Notes under the pieces: model-generated
Told to the model about the DNA's origin: nothing
The model's database searches: none
Seen by the model: the letters and a program-made list of their open reading frames with translations, nothing else
From: Microvelia longipes
Taxonomy: Eukaryota; Arthropoda; Insecta; Hemiptera; Veliidae
Reading direction: 5' to 3'
NCBI GenBank assembly: GCA_018340805.1
Contig: JACMZG010001913.1
Location: 35,020,423 to 35,084,422 of the forward strand
Length of the DNA stretch: 64,000 bases
Made by a program: the position numbers and the translations under genes
Part shown: piece by piece, positions 1 through 12,640 of the stretch
How positions within the stretch are numbered: the stretch's first letter is position 1
How the letters are laid out: every line of letters begins with the position of its first letter

Positions 1-169
1 TATTATTATGATTAGTGTGATTATCTTCTGACAGTGGTGATCACGTTGTGGAAATAGCGGTGACGCACATGGAACGGCGCAACGCCGTTTATAATATACA
101 ACACATTTTAAAAATGGAAGGTAAAACACATTTACGCATACTCAGGATTTTACTATAATTTTTAGCATT

Positions 170-1030
170 TTTGGTTTACATTTTTCAAACTTTTGGATTT
201 TTTATGATTACTTTCTCTCTCTCGGATGGAAATGTCTTTTACTTCCTAGGAGGTAAAAGATTTTTACAATACAGAGTAGACGTAATGAAAATACTTATGA
301 TTCATGAGTCAAAACGTCTTCGGACTCTTATTGCTTATCCTCAGAAAGTAAATACGTCCGCTTTATTTTCAGCGGTCATCCATTCATGCACTGACCACGC
401 TCGACGCTGCTTAATTTTTATGATCCAAAAAAAATCATGGATATACATGTCATATTGAGACAAAACTCCCAGCGGTCACTTGGTAGGGTACTTGTTTATT
501 AAGTAAAGGTATAGACTTGTACTAAATTTTATCTTAATTATATTATTTTCCGATTTTATGAAATTTTTTAAAAACGTACATCATAGTTATATGATGACAA
601 TTGAACTAATATGATGAATGAGAAGAAACTTGTATTGATAATGAGATTAAACTTGGAACATATGATTGTCTTAATCATGTCTACATGCGTGCTAAATTTC
701 AATTGATCGCATCATTTTTCTTCGTTTTAAGATTTTTACAAAAATGTTTCTGAGTCATTATTGCGGGTTAATGGCGTCATAAAAAATATTTTTGGAATAG
801 CACAACTACACCTATAGAGTAATTTTTTACTAAGTTTCAACTTTCTAGCGTAAATACACTGAGAGCTGATAACAGACACACACATGCAGACAGACAACTC
901 TGTGAAAACCACTTAGGCCCTTAAAAACACCTGAAACGGATTAGTCCGGTGACATGCCGATTTCGGATTTTTTCGCAAACACAATACTTTTCTTTTATAA
1001 CTACGGTATAAATAAGAAATAGTAAAAATT
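170..1030 (-). mobile_element. Dispersed repeat with 5S-rRNA-like core, copy 1
   Basis: Read on the minus strand, this copy starts near 1030, runs through a stretch rich in short GTCTG/GTGT words (about 870-910), then AT-rich sequence, then a 5S-like core at 371-414. The same order of segments recurs at 4890-5710 (minus), 6900-7510 (plus) and 50870-51645 (plus), with partial copies near 11150, 11620, 11840 and 34430. The outer limits come from comparing copies by eye and are approximate. No protein is encoded; the small open frames here are not conserved between copies. Confidence 0.65.
371..414 (-). promoter_or_regulatory. 5S-rRNA-like internal promoter region (box A, IE, box C)
   Basis: On the minus strand the segment begins TTAAGCAGCGTCGAGCGTGG and continues to ATGACCGCT. 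It lines up with the central part of animal 5S rRNA, where the type 1 RNA polymerase III internal control region lies: box A (AAGCAGC.TCG), the intermediate element (GGT.AGT) and box C (GGATG..GACCGC). Four related cores are at 5096-5139 (-), 7278-7316 (+), 34602-34645 (-) and 51233-51279 (+). The 5' and 3' thirds of a real 5S gene are absent, so this is not a functional 5S gene. Whether it is transcribed is not shown. Confidence 0.6.
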
Positions 1031-2484
1031 GCATCTAAGACTAGAACATTTCCTTTTGACGTTTAAATAGTTATCCTTAAAGCTATACTCGACATTCTAT
1101 TGTTTTCATTTTTATATCGGGATTTATATTCTTTTTGCTGATGATACAGTAATAACAAACTGTTTAAGTTGCGTGTGAACACCTTTATATCCGAATTGAC
1201 CTTTACTATATCCTGGTAAATAGCCAAGAAATATCCCATCATTTCCATCCCAAAGATCGTAATAATTCAGATGTGAACAAATTGAAATGAAAGCTAAACA
1301 AAAAGAAATTTTCTGTAAAAAAACATTTCTTGAAAATGGCGCCAATAATCGAGCGTGTGAATCATTCAATCTACATTTAGACAAATCTCACCTGGTCATG
1401 AATATATTCCTACTGACCCTCTAACATCTTTTTTCGTGTATCACTAACATTACGGATAACATTGGGAAAATCCATATAAATTAAATTTATTATTCACGAA
1501 TGAAAATGTTTTTGTTTTCACTTTCACAGTAGGCATACAATGAGACTGTTTTTGTCTGTGTCATTAGATTAGAAATACTGTGACATTGTTTGAAACAGCT
1601 AGTGTGAGACTTAACATTGCTTACATTTTTACATTTTATATTACTGGAGCAGAACAGTGCGACACATTTTAAATTCATCACTATGAATAACTCAGCGTAT
1701 ATTAAAGTTAGGGCGATAAAATTTGTACAAGTGTAGTGATTTCACACCAATCCGCTACTTCCGTCCCTTCAAGCAAACTATTATTTTTTGCTAATCTTTC
1801 GCTGAACACCGTGTTTATGCACTAACTTCAGAAATTGAAATTTGTGTATACAACGATAAATATCGATAACGATATTTAGGTAAACTCGATATATAGTTCG
1901 TCAAGCTGTCTACAAAAGTTAATAAAAACTAATAATGCGTTGCATTAGAGACTCACATAACAAATATATACATTATACTCAGTTCGGACCTGAAAAAATG
2001 TGACTCATGGAAAAGCATAGTCTGCCTATCCTGTCTTTCATATGAATTCGCTCTAAAATATTAGAAAACAATTCCACCTGCCACATATTTGACTCTAGTG
2101 TATCTTGTCCACGCTGCTCACAATTCCAGATACCCTCTCTTACTTACTCTTTTCTTGCTGCTCACCCTTCATTCACAACAAATCCTGACTAAACTACCAT
2201 TCTTACTGATATTGATAAATATAAAATGGATACTCTGTTCTATTTCCTAAATTATGCTCTCAACCTAAATCCAACAACCCAAAACTCTTAATTTTAGCCA
2301 ATATTTAATTTTCCTGTTTATCATAAAAATAAATACCTTGTATGTACTAATGCTCATACTTAATCATATACATCTCATGGTAATTTTAATATATAATTTT
2401 TACATTTTATATCTAAATCCACATAGTACATAATCTCCATGTCATATCTACCCAACTAAAATAGAAATTTAGTTTAAGTTTATA
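1031..2484. other. Gene-free AT-rich stretch
   Basis: No open frame with recognisable protein content, no clear terminal repeats and no RNA gene were seen. The short minus-strand frames near 1063-1384 and 1490-1681 have no features of real proteins. Confidence 0.6.
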
Positions 2485-2486
2485 TA

Positions 2487-3008
2487 CAGTGTGTCCCTGG
2501 ATAGGGTTGCCTATTCGTGTAAATGACAAAAAAATTGAAAAAATGTCATTCTTGATAAAAGCTCCTGCATGTTTTTAAACTAAGATTTTTCATATATTTT
2601 TAACGGTAGACTCAAAAACTGTAATTTTTGAAAATTGGACGAAGACTAAAATTAGACTTCAAAATTCAAATTCACCCATTTTACCCCATCACCCAAATTT
2701 TGGAATAATTAAATGTTGTTCAATCAGTATAAATGATTTATGAGGATTTTTTATGGAAAAATTGTCTCAGGAGGACAATTAAACAATTTTATGAAAAATA
2801 TATTTTTTTTATAAAATTCAAAATTAAGCCTACTTTAGTCTTCGTCCATTTTTCAAAAATTGCAGTTTCTGAGTCTACCGTTAAAAATAAAAAAAATAAA
2901 AAACCTTAGTTTAAAAACATGCAGGAACTTTTATCAAGATTGACTTTTTTCGGAAAATTGTTTTTTTGTTATTTACACGTATAGGCAACCCCATTCGGGG
3001 ACACACTG
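2487..3008. mobile_element. Palindromic MITE, TIR CAGTGTGTCCC, TA target duplication
   Basis: The two ends are CAGTGTGTCCC and GGGACACACTG, each flanked by TA. The inverted similarity runs almost to the centre: the left arm has TTTTTAACGGTAGACTC and the right arm has its complement GAGTCTACCGTTAAAAA. It is 522 bp long and has no coding capacity. The TA duplication suggests mobilisation by a Tc1/mariner-type transposase, which is an inference. Confidence 0.8.
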
Positions 3009-3009
3009 T

Positions 3010-4737
3010 ATGTGATAATCTTAGAAGCTCGCATTTATATTTTTCAATTTTTTTTATATTACAATTTAATTTTGTTGAAGATTAATTTCTTGTATCGAAT
3101 AAAGAAATAGATAAAAATAAACATTATCATAGCATCAAAATAGATATTGCCAATAAAACAGACTATAGTCAATTTAAATCTTTGAATTTGTGTGTGTACA
3201 GTACAGGGCACATAAAATCAAATGTCTGTTAGTGATAAATATGGTAATTAATAATACACAACTAGTCTAGAATAATGCAACTATTAGAGAATTTTGATCA
3301 AAACCATTCCAAGTTCTAATATCTCTCTAGCTCCCAACCGCGCACTTCGTAATTTATTTTAACACGAAAAGAGCCAAAATTTTCTTTAAAATTCATACAT
3401 GGTTTTTCTTCTCATTGTAAAGCAAGATTACCATAAAACTCCTTTTAGGCTACCTACCGCGTATGCAACATAATATTTTCTTTGAAAAATTCGCTAAAAA
3501 CGATTAAGTAGGAACACATGTAACTAAAGAAAGTTTAAGAGATTAAAATTGTTAATAATTTTTCGCTAAGTAAGTTAATGAAAGTACAAAGAAAGTTTAA
3601 TGAGTGACAGAATCCAATTTGAAGTTTTTCAGGTACTCTGTGGTCTGGTAAACGTACTGATGTTGTTAGAAAGTCATGAGGGCGTATGGAGTTAATGACT
3701 GTTTCATAAACTTCGATGTTTTTACAAGTTTTTGAAGAAGTTATGTCTTCCGTCTGGACTCGGTCTTCCTAAGGTGACCACAATATATTAAAGATTTGTT
3801 ACTTTCACTACTGCAACGAGTTAGTCAATGACTGGATAAGCTTTTATGAATGGAATCTTATCTGAATTTGATCGTTGTACCTTGATTCGATATTTTTGTT
3901 ATATCAACTTTTAACGAAGAAAACTGTACTTTTTAGTAATTGTTTTTCGAAACGCGGGAAGTAATAAGATCCTATGTTTTTTTTTATTATTGTATATTTG
4001 AAATCATATGACATTTTTAGAGAACAAACAAATGATAGGAGACCACATACCACCGCAGTATTTTATATTTCTACAGATTTTATTTTTATTTTAAAAGAAA
4101 AAGTGACATAATAATACAATTTTATATAGGTATAAATATCACAATAGTTATTTAATAACCAAGGGGAAAAATCTATTACTCCTCTGAGCAGTGTGTTGGT
4201 ATCTACATTGAGAACTGAGGGAACCAAATATAACGAGGGAAAAAATTACTCCCAAAAAGGCATTATACTTCCAAGCTCCATACAACATTCTATCAGCAGA
4301 AGTCATTTCAATCACCAAGGACCTAACTAAGTGTCTAATGCTTCCTCCTCCCCCCAATTTTTAGAAAAAGACAACACTACAAAAACTAAACATCACTCGG
4401 TTGGATATTATAAATTCCTATAATAACTCTGTAACAGCTATATTACAACCCGCTGGTTGTTTCATGTCCCAGCTATAACGTACTAAGAGTAAATTAAATC
4501 ATAAACCTTTTAAAAAAAATCTCTAAAAAAAGTAATTTATTTCATTAAATTAAATGCTTTTACACTAATGGGTTTAAAATGCTAATGTAAGTTACATAAG
4601 AAATGTAGCATTACCATCAGGTCACGGGTTACTTTCTTTTTATACTCATGAGTTACATTATTTTTAAGAAACTCAATAAATCTATCATTCTCTGGTATTT
4701 GATTTTTGGTATCAAACAACAACTGAGCCATAGAACA
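3010..4737. other. Gene-free AT-rich stretch
   Basis: Nothing identifiable was seen. The minus-strand frame at 4148-4357 is short and shows no protein-family signature. Confidence 0.6.
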
Positions 4738-4800
4738 TAGAGATATATTACTAGAGAGGCCCTATTGGTTTAATTTTGAAACATCGAAAAAGTAACCTGA
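4738..4800. mobile_element. Terminal fragment of the ATAGAGATATATTACTAGAG MITE family
   Basis: Begins with the family terminus ATAGAGATATATTACTAGAG and continues with the ATCGAAAAAGTAACCT segment also seen at 8694-8760 and, inverted, at 9064-9134. No matching second end was found nearby, so it is a truncated copy. Confidence 0.55.
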
Positions 4801-4889
4801 CCATCTACGACTATCAATATAATAAAATAAAAAGAACAAAATTACAGTGCCTTATATTACAAATGTTTCACCTCCCTTAATGGGAGCGA

Positions 4890-5710
4890 AACCGTCGGAT
4901 TCATCAACTGTACCTCAAGGTGTTCACATCGACAATACCGGAAAGCCTAACCTATCATGTTCATAAGAACATGATAGGTTCTTCGGACTCAATTTGCTCG
5001 TCCTCAGAATACACAATGCGCCAAAGCAATACTGCAACAGGTGGTCGGACTCGCATTGCTTTTCCTGAGATAGTAAGTACATTAGTTTTATTCCCAGCAG
5101 TCACCCATCCAGGCACTTACCTCGCTCGATCCTGCTTAACTTTTATGATCCAGCAAAAACCATAGATATACTTAAAACGAAACATAGTGTACTTGATTTT
5201 TACGTAACTAATTTAATGCACTTGTACCAAATTCCAGCTCAATCGGATTATTTTTTGATTTTCTGGATTTATTTTAAAAAACGTATACAAGTTATGCGAT
5301 AAAATTGAATTAATGCTGACAATGTCATAAAACTTGGCACATATGTTAATCTTATATATGACTACATGCATACCAAATTTTAAACTGATCAACAAATTTT
5401 TTTCGCGTTTAACAAACTATCGAAATTTTTGTGCTGAGTCATTTGTGCGAGTTAATGATGTCATAACAAAATATTTTTCTGATAGTACAACTAGATGTAA
5501 TGATTAAATTTCTACCAAGTTTTAACTCATACTGGAAGCTACAATGATAACTGACGGACATAAACCGACAAACGACATATTGAGAACTATTCAGGAGGCC
5601 TTGAAAACACCTGAAACGGATAATTCCAGTGACATCAAGGTTTCGGATTATTTTGCAAACACAATAAGTTTCCTATATACCAACGGAATAAATGAGGAAG
5701 AGTAAAAAAA
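4890..5710 (-). mobile_element. Dispersed repeat with 5S-like core, copy 2
   Basis: Same organisation as the copy at 170-1030, on the same strand, with the 5S-like core at 5096-5139. The ACACCTGAAACGGAT segment near 5610 and the 5' end near 5705 match the first copy. A small inverted repeat (TCATGTTCTTATGAACATGA region, about 4950-4978) interrupts the 3' part. Confidence 0.6.
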
Positions 5711-6309
5711 TAAGGATTAATACCTTTCATTAATACCTTGTAGAATATAATCTTTTATGTTTACATTATTAAACTTTGTTTATACATTGCGAGAAATATT
5801 TTCTAGTAGACAACAAAGGAAAAAGTCGGCTTGATTTAAACCTATATTGCGTGATTTACAAGGCCGTGAATTCCCATGATTTCACATGTAAACAAGTGTT
5901 CGAGATTCACTTTTAACCAGTGCCTTTAAGATCGAGATAGAAAGTTATAAACAATCAAATATTAATCTGCAGAAATAGCATTGCGATTTTCTCATGTGGT
6001 TAATCCAGTACCAATGTATCAGTGAATGCATCAATTAGTAAAGTAATTAAACTTGCAGCTAAATTCTCTGCAGCTTAGGAGACGGAAAAATTAACAGAGG
6101 GATACAATTGTACTACCGAGCGTACACGAGACCCTAGACTTTAGTTAGGTTTTATTTTTTTGTGTAATTTTGCACAGACATTAATGTAGGATAATACGTC
6201 ATAAACATTTCACGAAGAATGAAAAATCAAATATTTATCTTCCAATGAAATATGAAATTTCATTGAAGAACACACCCTCGTCTTATTTCTACAATGCATG
6301 ATTATATAT

Positions 6310-6341
<32 letters not shown>

Positions 6342-6899
6342 ATATATATTATATATATATGTAATGTATTTCTAGCCCATTAATGTCTTGTAAACATGCT
6401 ATCATTTAATGAAATAATATTAAACTTGTACCAAGTCAAACTTGGTACAAAAATTAACCTTGAGGAGGACAAAAATACTATTACAAACCCGGTTTTAGTG
6501 ACGTCATTAACTCGGTTTGCTAAGTTTATTATATTGTTATTGTTCGAAATAATAACTCGAAAATAAGTCTTTATTAAAACCATTGTCAATAACAGGAAAC
6601 CAAATTAACAGGCGATAATAGTTATTTATGCACCTAGTGAATAATGACCCCCATTATAACCCTCGTCACTGTAATGATTCCTAAGGCTGAAAGCCGTAGG
6701 AATCATGGTCTATAAATCCCGAGGCGCAAGCCGAGGGAATTGCTACATCTATGACAAGTAAAATTGCTACATTTGTAAGTGCTACTATGAAGCTTAAACC
6801 ATAAACCTGAGCGAGAACTGGATTTGTGTGCAAGAATGTAAGCATTCCAAAGGAGATTTGCTTGACTTGCTGACTACCGTTCCAGAAGTTTTACTTTTA
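5711..6899. other. Gene-free stretch with hairpins and an AT microsatellite
   Basis: Contains an AT dinucleotide array at about 6301-6361. At about 6672-6700 a hairpin pairs GATTCCTAAGGCT with the following AGCCGTAGGAATC. A related short stem-loop built on CGAGGCGCAAGCCGAGG lies near 6720-6738. No coding sequence was recognised. Confidence 0.55.
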
Positions 6900-7510
6900 T
6901 GTGTCTGTTATCATCGTTGCACCCCCTTTGTACGAAAATTATTCTTCCGTTTTAGTTAGGCTGTTCGGGAAATATTTTTTATTACGTCATTAACTCGCAA
7001 TAACGACTCAGCAAAAATTTCGAAAAATCATAAAACGAGAAAAAAATAATACGATCAGATTGAGATTTAGCACGCATGTAGCCATTTATAAGTTCAGCAC
7101 TAGTTCAATTTTTATCGAATGATTTGTGTACGTCTTTACGAAATTGTTGAAAAATCGGATAATAATCCAATTAAGTTGAAATTCAGTACAAGTATATACA
7201 ATTACGTAGTATATAAGTCCACCAAGTATCGTTTCAATGCGACAAGTATATCTATGAATTTTGTTGGGTCATAAAAGTTAAACGGCATTGAGCGTGGTCA
7301 GTATGGGCAACCACTGAGGATGAAACGAATGTATTTAATAGCTGAGGACGAGTGAATCGAGTCCGAACAGGCGTCGCACCATACATATGACGAGTTGTAT
7401 ATTCTGAGGACGAGGGAAGCGAGTCTGAAGTAGGGAGGATGAGCGTAGCGAATCCGATGTGATGAGGAAAAGTTCTAAGGTACTCCTTACCCGATTTTTT
7501 CTTTTAAAAT
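6900..7510 (+). mobile_element. Dispersed repeat with 5S-like core, copy 3
   Basis: Plus-strand copy with a degenerate 5S-like core at 7278-7316. Upstream it has the AGATTTAGCACGCATGTAG segment shared with copy 1. Downstream it carries GAGGACGAG and GAAGCGAG words and ends near TACCCGATTTTTTCTTTT, the same 3' end as the copy at 50870-51645. Confidence 0.6.
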
Positions 7511-8015
7511 ATCTTTTTAATATCTGCCCTATTAGACTAATGCCTATATTGTCCTTGGGTTGCGAAGCAGCCCGTTATGTTTAAGTTATTTGAGAATGAG
7601 ATAAATCGGTATCATAGGTCTATATTTAGCAGCTTCTTATTTTAAGTTATTACTTGAAAGAAAGTAATACAAGAAAATTAGATGACGTCAGCAGATATAT
7701 GGATGGAATTCATGTAAGATAAAATTTCAAAATGTAAAAGTATAACCTGACCAATACAACCTGGTAGCCCGCAGGTACTAAACTAAACTAACTTGAATAT
7801 AACCCGTACTACAATAACCTCTGACCTGAGAGAACTCCCTTTCATAAAACCTTTCGCGTTTAATTTCTAACGATACAACGAAAGTTACTAGTGAATCTAT
7901 AGCTTTTATGGAAAGTGAATACATGAAATTTAATAATTAGCGAAACGATACAATGAAAAAGAAAGCTCCTTAGTAGCAATATCAATACATGGAGTGTAGT
8001 TCTTATAACTCTATA

Positions 8016-8595
8016 CAGGGTGTACCTGTACCTTGAGTAACTTAGAACAGCTAAATATCTCGAAAACTAGAGTAGGTAGTTTACACTTAGGACCTCCGGT
8101 GGCCGTTAGAATACTTTAATGCGCAAAAGCGCACGACACATTTTTTTTAAGAATTCGCTCAAGGTGCACTAAGAGAAAGAACAGAAAAGTAGGTCGAAAG
8201 CTATACTTTAAAGACTGGATTTCGATTCTATGGCAAAAAATTAAGAACCTTTTACTCCCAAAATTATTTTCTGTCCGACCATTAATATGACCTCATGAAA
8301 CTGAACCGACAAAATGGGCATAATTCAACCTTAAATAACTTCTAATCCATTAGAGATAGAAAAAATCCCAAAAGGTTAAAAGTTCTTATTGTAGTCATAC
8401 TATCGTAAATCCATAAATACTATACTTTCGAAATTTCGACTTCTGGAGAGCCTCAGACGAAGTGCTAGTTAGAGTAGTACCAATGTAATGCAAGCGAATG
8501 TCCTAAAATGATATCGTCAAGGCTATTCGCGCATTGTTTTTATTTACTCTAGTTCTCGAGATATTTGGCTGTTCTAACTTAGATTGTTCACCATG
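8016..8595. mobile_element. MITE with CAGGGTGTAC-type TIR, TA target duplication
   Basis: The left end CAGGGTGTAC and right end GTTCACCATG are imperfect inverted repeats flanked by TA. The inverted similarity continues inward for about 60 bp through AGAACAGCTAAATATCTCGA and its complement near 8545-8575. No transposase is encoded. It resembles the elements at 2487-3008 and 13597-15179 in TIR style and TA target. Confidence 0.75.
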
Positions 8596-8693
8596 TATAA
8601 AATTAGGATTTATGAAACTTATTTAAGCTCTTAATTCAAAATATGGTGCTCAATCGGAAAATAAACTGGGTCCTTCAACGGCTCGGAGGCATT

Positions 8694-8760
8694 GAGATAT
8701 ATTACTAGAGGGACACTATTGGTTGAATTTTGTAACATCAAAAAAGTAACCTATGAACTC
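8694..8760. mobile_element. Terminal fragment of the ATAGAGATATATTACTAGAG MITE family
   Basis: Starts GAGATATATTACTAGAGGG and continues with the CATCAAAAAAGTAACCTA segment shared with 4738-4800. It lies just upstream of a fuller copy at 8817-9134. Confidence 0.5.
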
Positions 8761-8816
8761 CTTTAATTTTTATTATAATCAAATTAACAGTAAAAAATAC
8801 AACAAATATATTAGAA

Positions 8817-9134
8817 CATAGAGATATATACTAGAGGGAAATAGACTATCTTAATACATTAATGAGGCCTGAAACATCTTTTTGGGGCTCTCAGAGGCTC
8901 AGTGCAACCTTATTGAAACCTCCTCCAAGAGTGAGTTAAAGTTATATAAATCAATTGTTTTCGTCTTCCCGCACATTGTTTGTGTGTGATTTGTATTTTT
9001 AACGTTTTACTATATAAGTTTTTGTAATTTTTTACTGATCAGTTGATTATATTTATAAGCGAAGGTGGCCAGATTACTTTTTTGATGTTTCAAAATATAA
9101 CCTATAGGGCCCCTCTAGTAATAATATCTCTATG
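8817..9134. mobile_element. MITE, ATAGAGATATAT TIR family
   Basis: The left end ATAGAGATATATACTAGAGG and the right end CCTCTAGTAATAATATCTCT are inverted repeats. Between them are a GGGGCTCTCAGAGGCTC segment and a GTCTTCCCGCACATTG segment that reappear in the copy at 12013-12490. ATTAGAAC is present just outside both ends, offset by two bases on the right, which may be an 8-bp target duplication of hAT type. It is noncoding. Confidence 0.65.
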
Positions 9135-11149
9135 AATTAGAACGTTTTACAACAAAACACAAAACAATGTGTAATAAGCAGACTATAATTAATTTATTAT
9201 AACTAATTCTTAGAGAAATTTTAAATGAGGGTACACAGAGCCCCTGAGAGCCCCAAAAATAAGTTTCAATCTCCTCGATGTATTGAGATAGGCAATGCCT
9301 TTTCTGGTAATATATAGTTATCCCTGGAGACTTGTTTTGGTTGATATTTTATATCATTTGTTGATATGAATTTTATCATGTCCTCATGATTTTTATCATG
9401 AGGACTACTCCGGTCACATCTCTTGTGGTAGAGGTTATCAACGTTTATTTAAGTTTGTTTGCGTGTATGTAAGAGCGCGAGCACGATAACGCTGAAGGGC
9501 TAGTTTACGAAACCAATTGTTTGATGATATATGTATGGCGTAAATTTTTATTGTACGAAGACCTCCACAACATATCGCCATATGCCAATTTCTTTTAGAC
9601 TTGGTATATATTTCAGGAATCAGAAAGCCAAACGAACTTGATCCCCTCACTTACCTAACCTAATAAGCGTCATCTTTGGATGACGCTTAAAAACATGGAA
9701 AATTCGTTAAAAATTACATATTGACATCAGGCGTTGAGTTTACTACGTGAACAGAGCTGTCCAATACGGTTTCTAAAAGAATTACTACAAAAATATTTTA
9801 GATCAACCTATAACATGAAGCATAAAATGGTATATACCTTTTTAGTGGAGCATCAATTATTTGGAACAAATTTTACTTATTTGCTGTATTAAAGTTAATT
9901 AAGTCAAGTAAAGGTACTTGAATCACGATCTCGCCGGCTTTATAACCGAAAGCAAACTTATTACACGACTTATTCAAAAAAATTTCCAATAAATTAAGAA
10001 TTTGAACTTTTCGTAAAAAGTGAACGGGGCGCCTTATTTTCTTTTAATAGACGGAATTACACTTTTACCTTGAATCGCTTAGAATAATTTTTATCATTTT
10101 CTATTTGTAACTTTTTACTTTTCCTGGCCTTCTAAGTACGTAGAAAAAATGTATAGTTATTAATAAAAAAAATTGAACCCGATGCTTCGCCAGAATTATC
10201 TGGTTCAGACATATTAAGGCGTCCTAAAGTAGATTTTATTCAGTTAGCATGTGTGTTACAGTATGTGAAGCAATGAGTATATGGTAAAGTAATATATAAA
10301 CCAAGTAGAGAAATTCGTATAACAAACCCATGTAAAAAATTCAGACATGCGTGATCAGCTATTAGCAAGCTCAAAAATCCCTGAAATTGGATTAACTCCA
10401 TATAAACCCTTTAGGATTTGCCTTTTTTGTGTTCAATTTTATTGGCAAGACTGATATTTTAAGGTGAGTTTAACTTTTTATTGTGTTTTCGTACATTAAT
10501 ACGCTAATTTAAAAAAAAATTGTTTTAGATTTAGATTAATGTTTTAGATTAATTGTTTCAATCATTTAGTTAAAGAAAGTAGCAACTGTAGTAAAGGTAC
10601 ATCAAATGTTATTTTTTTTAAATTTTGAAAAATATACAGACGAAAGTTTATTTCCTTAAATATAACTATCACGACTTATATTCAAAAGCTTTAGGTTAAT
10701 TATTCTTTCATTACCAATAAGAATTAACATTTCAAGGGGGAAGATATTACTTGAAAAAGCACAAAAAGTTGAGTAGTTCACACAAAACATATAAGTTTAA
10801 TTAGCTGCTTGTTTTAAGGAAACAAACTTAGTATTAAAGAACGAATTAAACCTCTATTGGATGTGACAAAATATATTTCTTACAAAAAATATAAACATTA
10901 TATAGTAAAAAGCAACGCATTAAAATAATAATGACGAGTACCGTAAATAGTTTGTTTACATTTACAAGGGTAAAGCAAGATGGATGCGCCCATAGAAAAA
11001 TTTGAGCCAACTCCCTGGTGGACAAAATGTGAACTACATACCATCTCTAACAGAAATCGCATTTGCTTCCCTACTTGGTTTATTTAATACTTAAGGCTGC
11101 GGTATGACTCCATCAGTAAGGTTTTTTAATTCTAATGCAAATTCATTTG
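9135..11149. other. Gene-free stretch with a MITE remnant and a short hairpin
   Basis: At 9230-9345 there is an inverted remnant of the same MITE family (GAGAGCCCCAAAAATAAG). At 9665-9688 there is a perfect 10-bp hairpin, AAGCGTCATC paired with GATGACGCTT around a 4-base loop. Nothing else was recognised. The minus frame at 9438-9650 lacks protein-like features. Confidence 0.55.
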
Positions 11150-11310
11150 TCCTGTGATTCACAGACACACACGGACAAACGGCACAGTGAAAACACTTAA
11201 ACGTCATATAAGTGCCTGAAAAGAGAAATTACGAAGGAACCTCGGACATAGAGTTTTATGGAGAACACAATACATTTCCCACATACTTACATAGTAAGTT
11301 AGAAAAAGTA
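11150..11310 (-). mobile_element. 5' end fragment of the 5S-core repeat family
   Basis: Matches the 5' part of the repeats at 170-1030 and 4890-5710: a CACAGACACACACGGACA segment, then GTGCCTGAAAAG, then GAACACAATACATTTCC. The 5S-like core is absent. Confidence 0.5.
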
Positions 11311-11619
11311 AAACTGTTGTCATATGTGCATTTAATAATGTTTTGATGGTTAAAACTAATTGAACGAGAAAGTTATTATGGTATTAAAGTACTTCGAATA
11401 AATATGACTGGCTGATTATTTCGATACGCTTCTCTGTGTGTTTGCTGAAAAAGATTGTGAATCATTAAGTAGTGAAATTGCAACACTGCGGGAAAAGTAA
11501 GAGGAGTTAATCTATGTGAATGATTGTCCCAAAGGTACGTGGTCCAGTCACACAGAGAGGTAAACACTTATGAGACTTTTAAAAATACTCATTACTTTTC
11601 TTCGTTCATACCGGAGGTG

Positions 11620-11960
11620 AGTAGAAAAATTATTGTGTTTGCACAAAAGCCGAAACCGGAATTTCACCTCAATTCTAGTTTTAAGACAGGAGGTGTTATA
11701 AGACTTCCTGAGTGGTTTTACAAAGTTTTCTGTCCCTATGTGTGTAGTTCTGTTATCATCGTAGCTCCTACAAAGAGTTGAAACTTGGAAAAAATCAATC
11801 TTTATGTTTACCTCTGCCATTCAAATAATTTTAAGACCTTTTAAGTGGTTTTCACAGAGTTGTCTGCCTGTATACGGGTACTTTCGAAACTTCATAAAAC
11901 GTGGAAAAATTAGTTGATCGGCTTGAGATTTAGCACGCATGTTAATGCTAAACACTAGGG
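11620..11960 (+). mobile_element. Two 5' end fragments of the 5S-core repeat family
   Basis: A plus-strand segment at 11620-11800 matches the 5' region of the family (TTGTGTTTGCACAAAAGCCG, then AGTGGTTTTACAAAGTT and TGTTATCATCG). A second fragment starts near 11836 with AGTGGTTTTCACAGAGTTGT and reaches GAGATTTAGCACGCATGT. The open frames here on both strands are incidental. Confidence 0.5.
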
Positions 11961-12012
11961 AAGGTCAAAAGCATACATTCATTCTAGAGATGTAAATTTA
12001 GCTTCGTGTAGC

Positions 12013-12490
12013 CATAGAGATGTATTACTAGAGTGGGCATATCCTATCTCAATACCTTAAGACACTTAAAATATATTATTGGGACTTTCAGGAGCTCTAT
12101 GTATTCTCATTGTAACCTTTTTCAATAGAATGTGGTGGTTATAGTAAATTATTGTATAAAACACAGTTATAATCAGCTGACAGCGTGGAAAAATAATGCG
12201 AGGGAGCCAATGAGGTCAGTCCTGAAAGTTAAACCACACTCACAATTTTGTATCAGAACAACCTGATTGGTTCCTCAACACTATTTTCCTCCGCTGTCGA
12301 CTGAATATAACCACGTGCTATACCATAATCGTTGTCGTCTTTTCCCACATTGTTATAAACGTTTTATTATAAGAAATCCTATAAATGTATACAGTTTATT
12401 TGACTATGTAATAAATAAAAGGTGTTCAGGTTACTTTTCCAAAGTTTCAATTCAACTATTAGGGCTTATCTAATAATAGAATCCCTATAG
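12013..12490. mobile_element. MITE, ATAGAGATATAT TIR family, longer copy
   Basis: The left end ATAGAGATGTATTACTAGAG and the right end near 12465-12490 (TATCTAATAATAGAATCCCT) are imperfect inverted repeats. The internal CGTCTTTTCCCACATTG and ATTGGGACTTTCAGGAGCTC segments correspond to those in 8817-9134. A further terminal fragment of the family lies at about 12590-12640. Confidence 0.6.
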
Positions 12491-12640
12491 AGTAACAAAA
12501 CTAAATTAATGAATAGACAGATGATGGATCGGATATTGTAGTGTTTATTAGATTACAATAATTATAGAAGATGTTAAGTTACATAGTCGATGTTTCAAGA
12601 TTCAACCAAAAGAGCCTCTCAAGTAATATCTCCATAGGTA

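Noticed and set aside
371..414. Functional 5S rRNA gene
   Set aside because: Only the central third of 5S rRNA is represented. The 5' and 3' parts that form helix I are missing in all five copies.
171..458. 95-codon plus-strand frame
   Set aside because: It is antisense to the 5S-core repeat and is not conserved in the other copies of that family.
9665..9688. Bacterial-style terminator hairpin
   Set aside because: The hairpin is perfect, but there is no upstream gene and the locus is eukaryotic.
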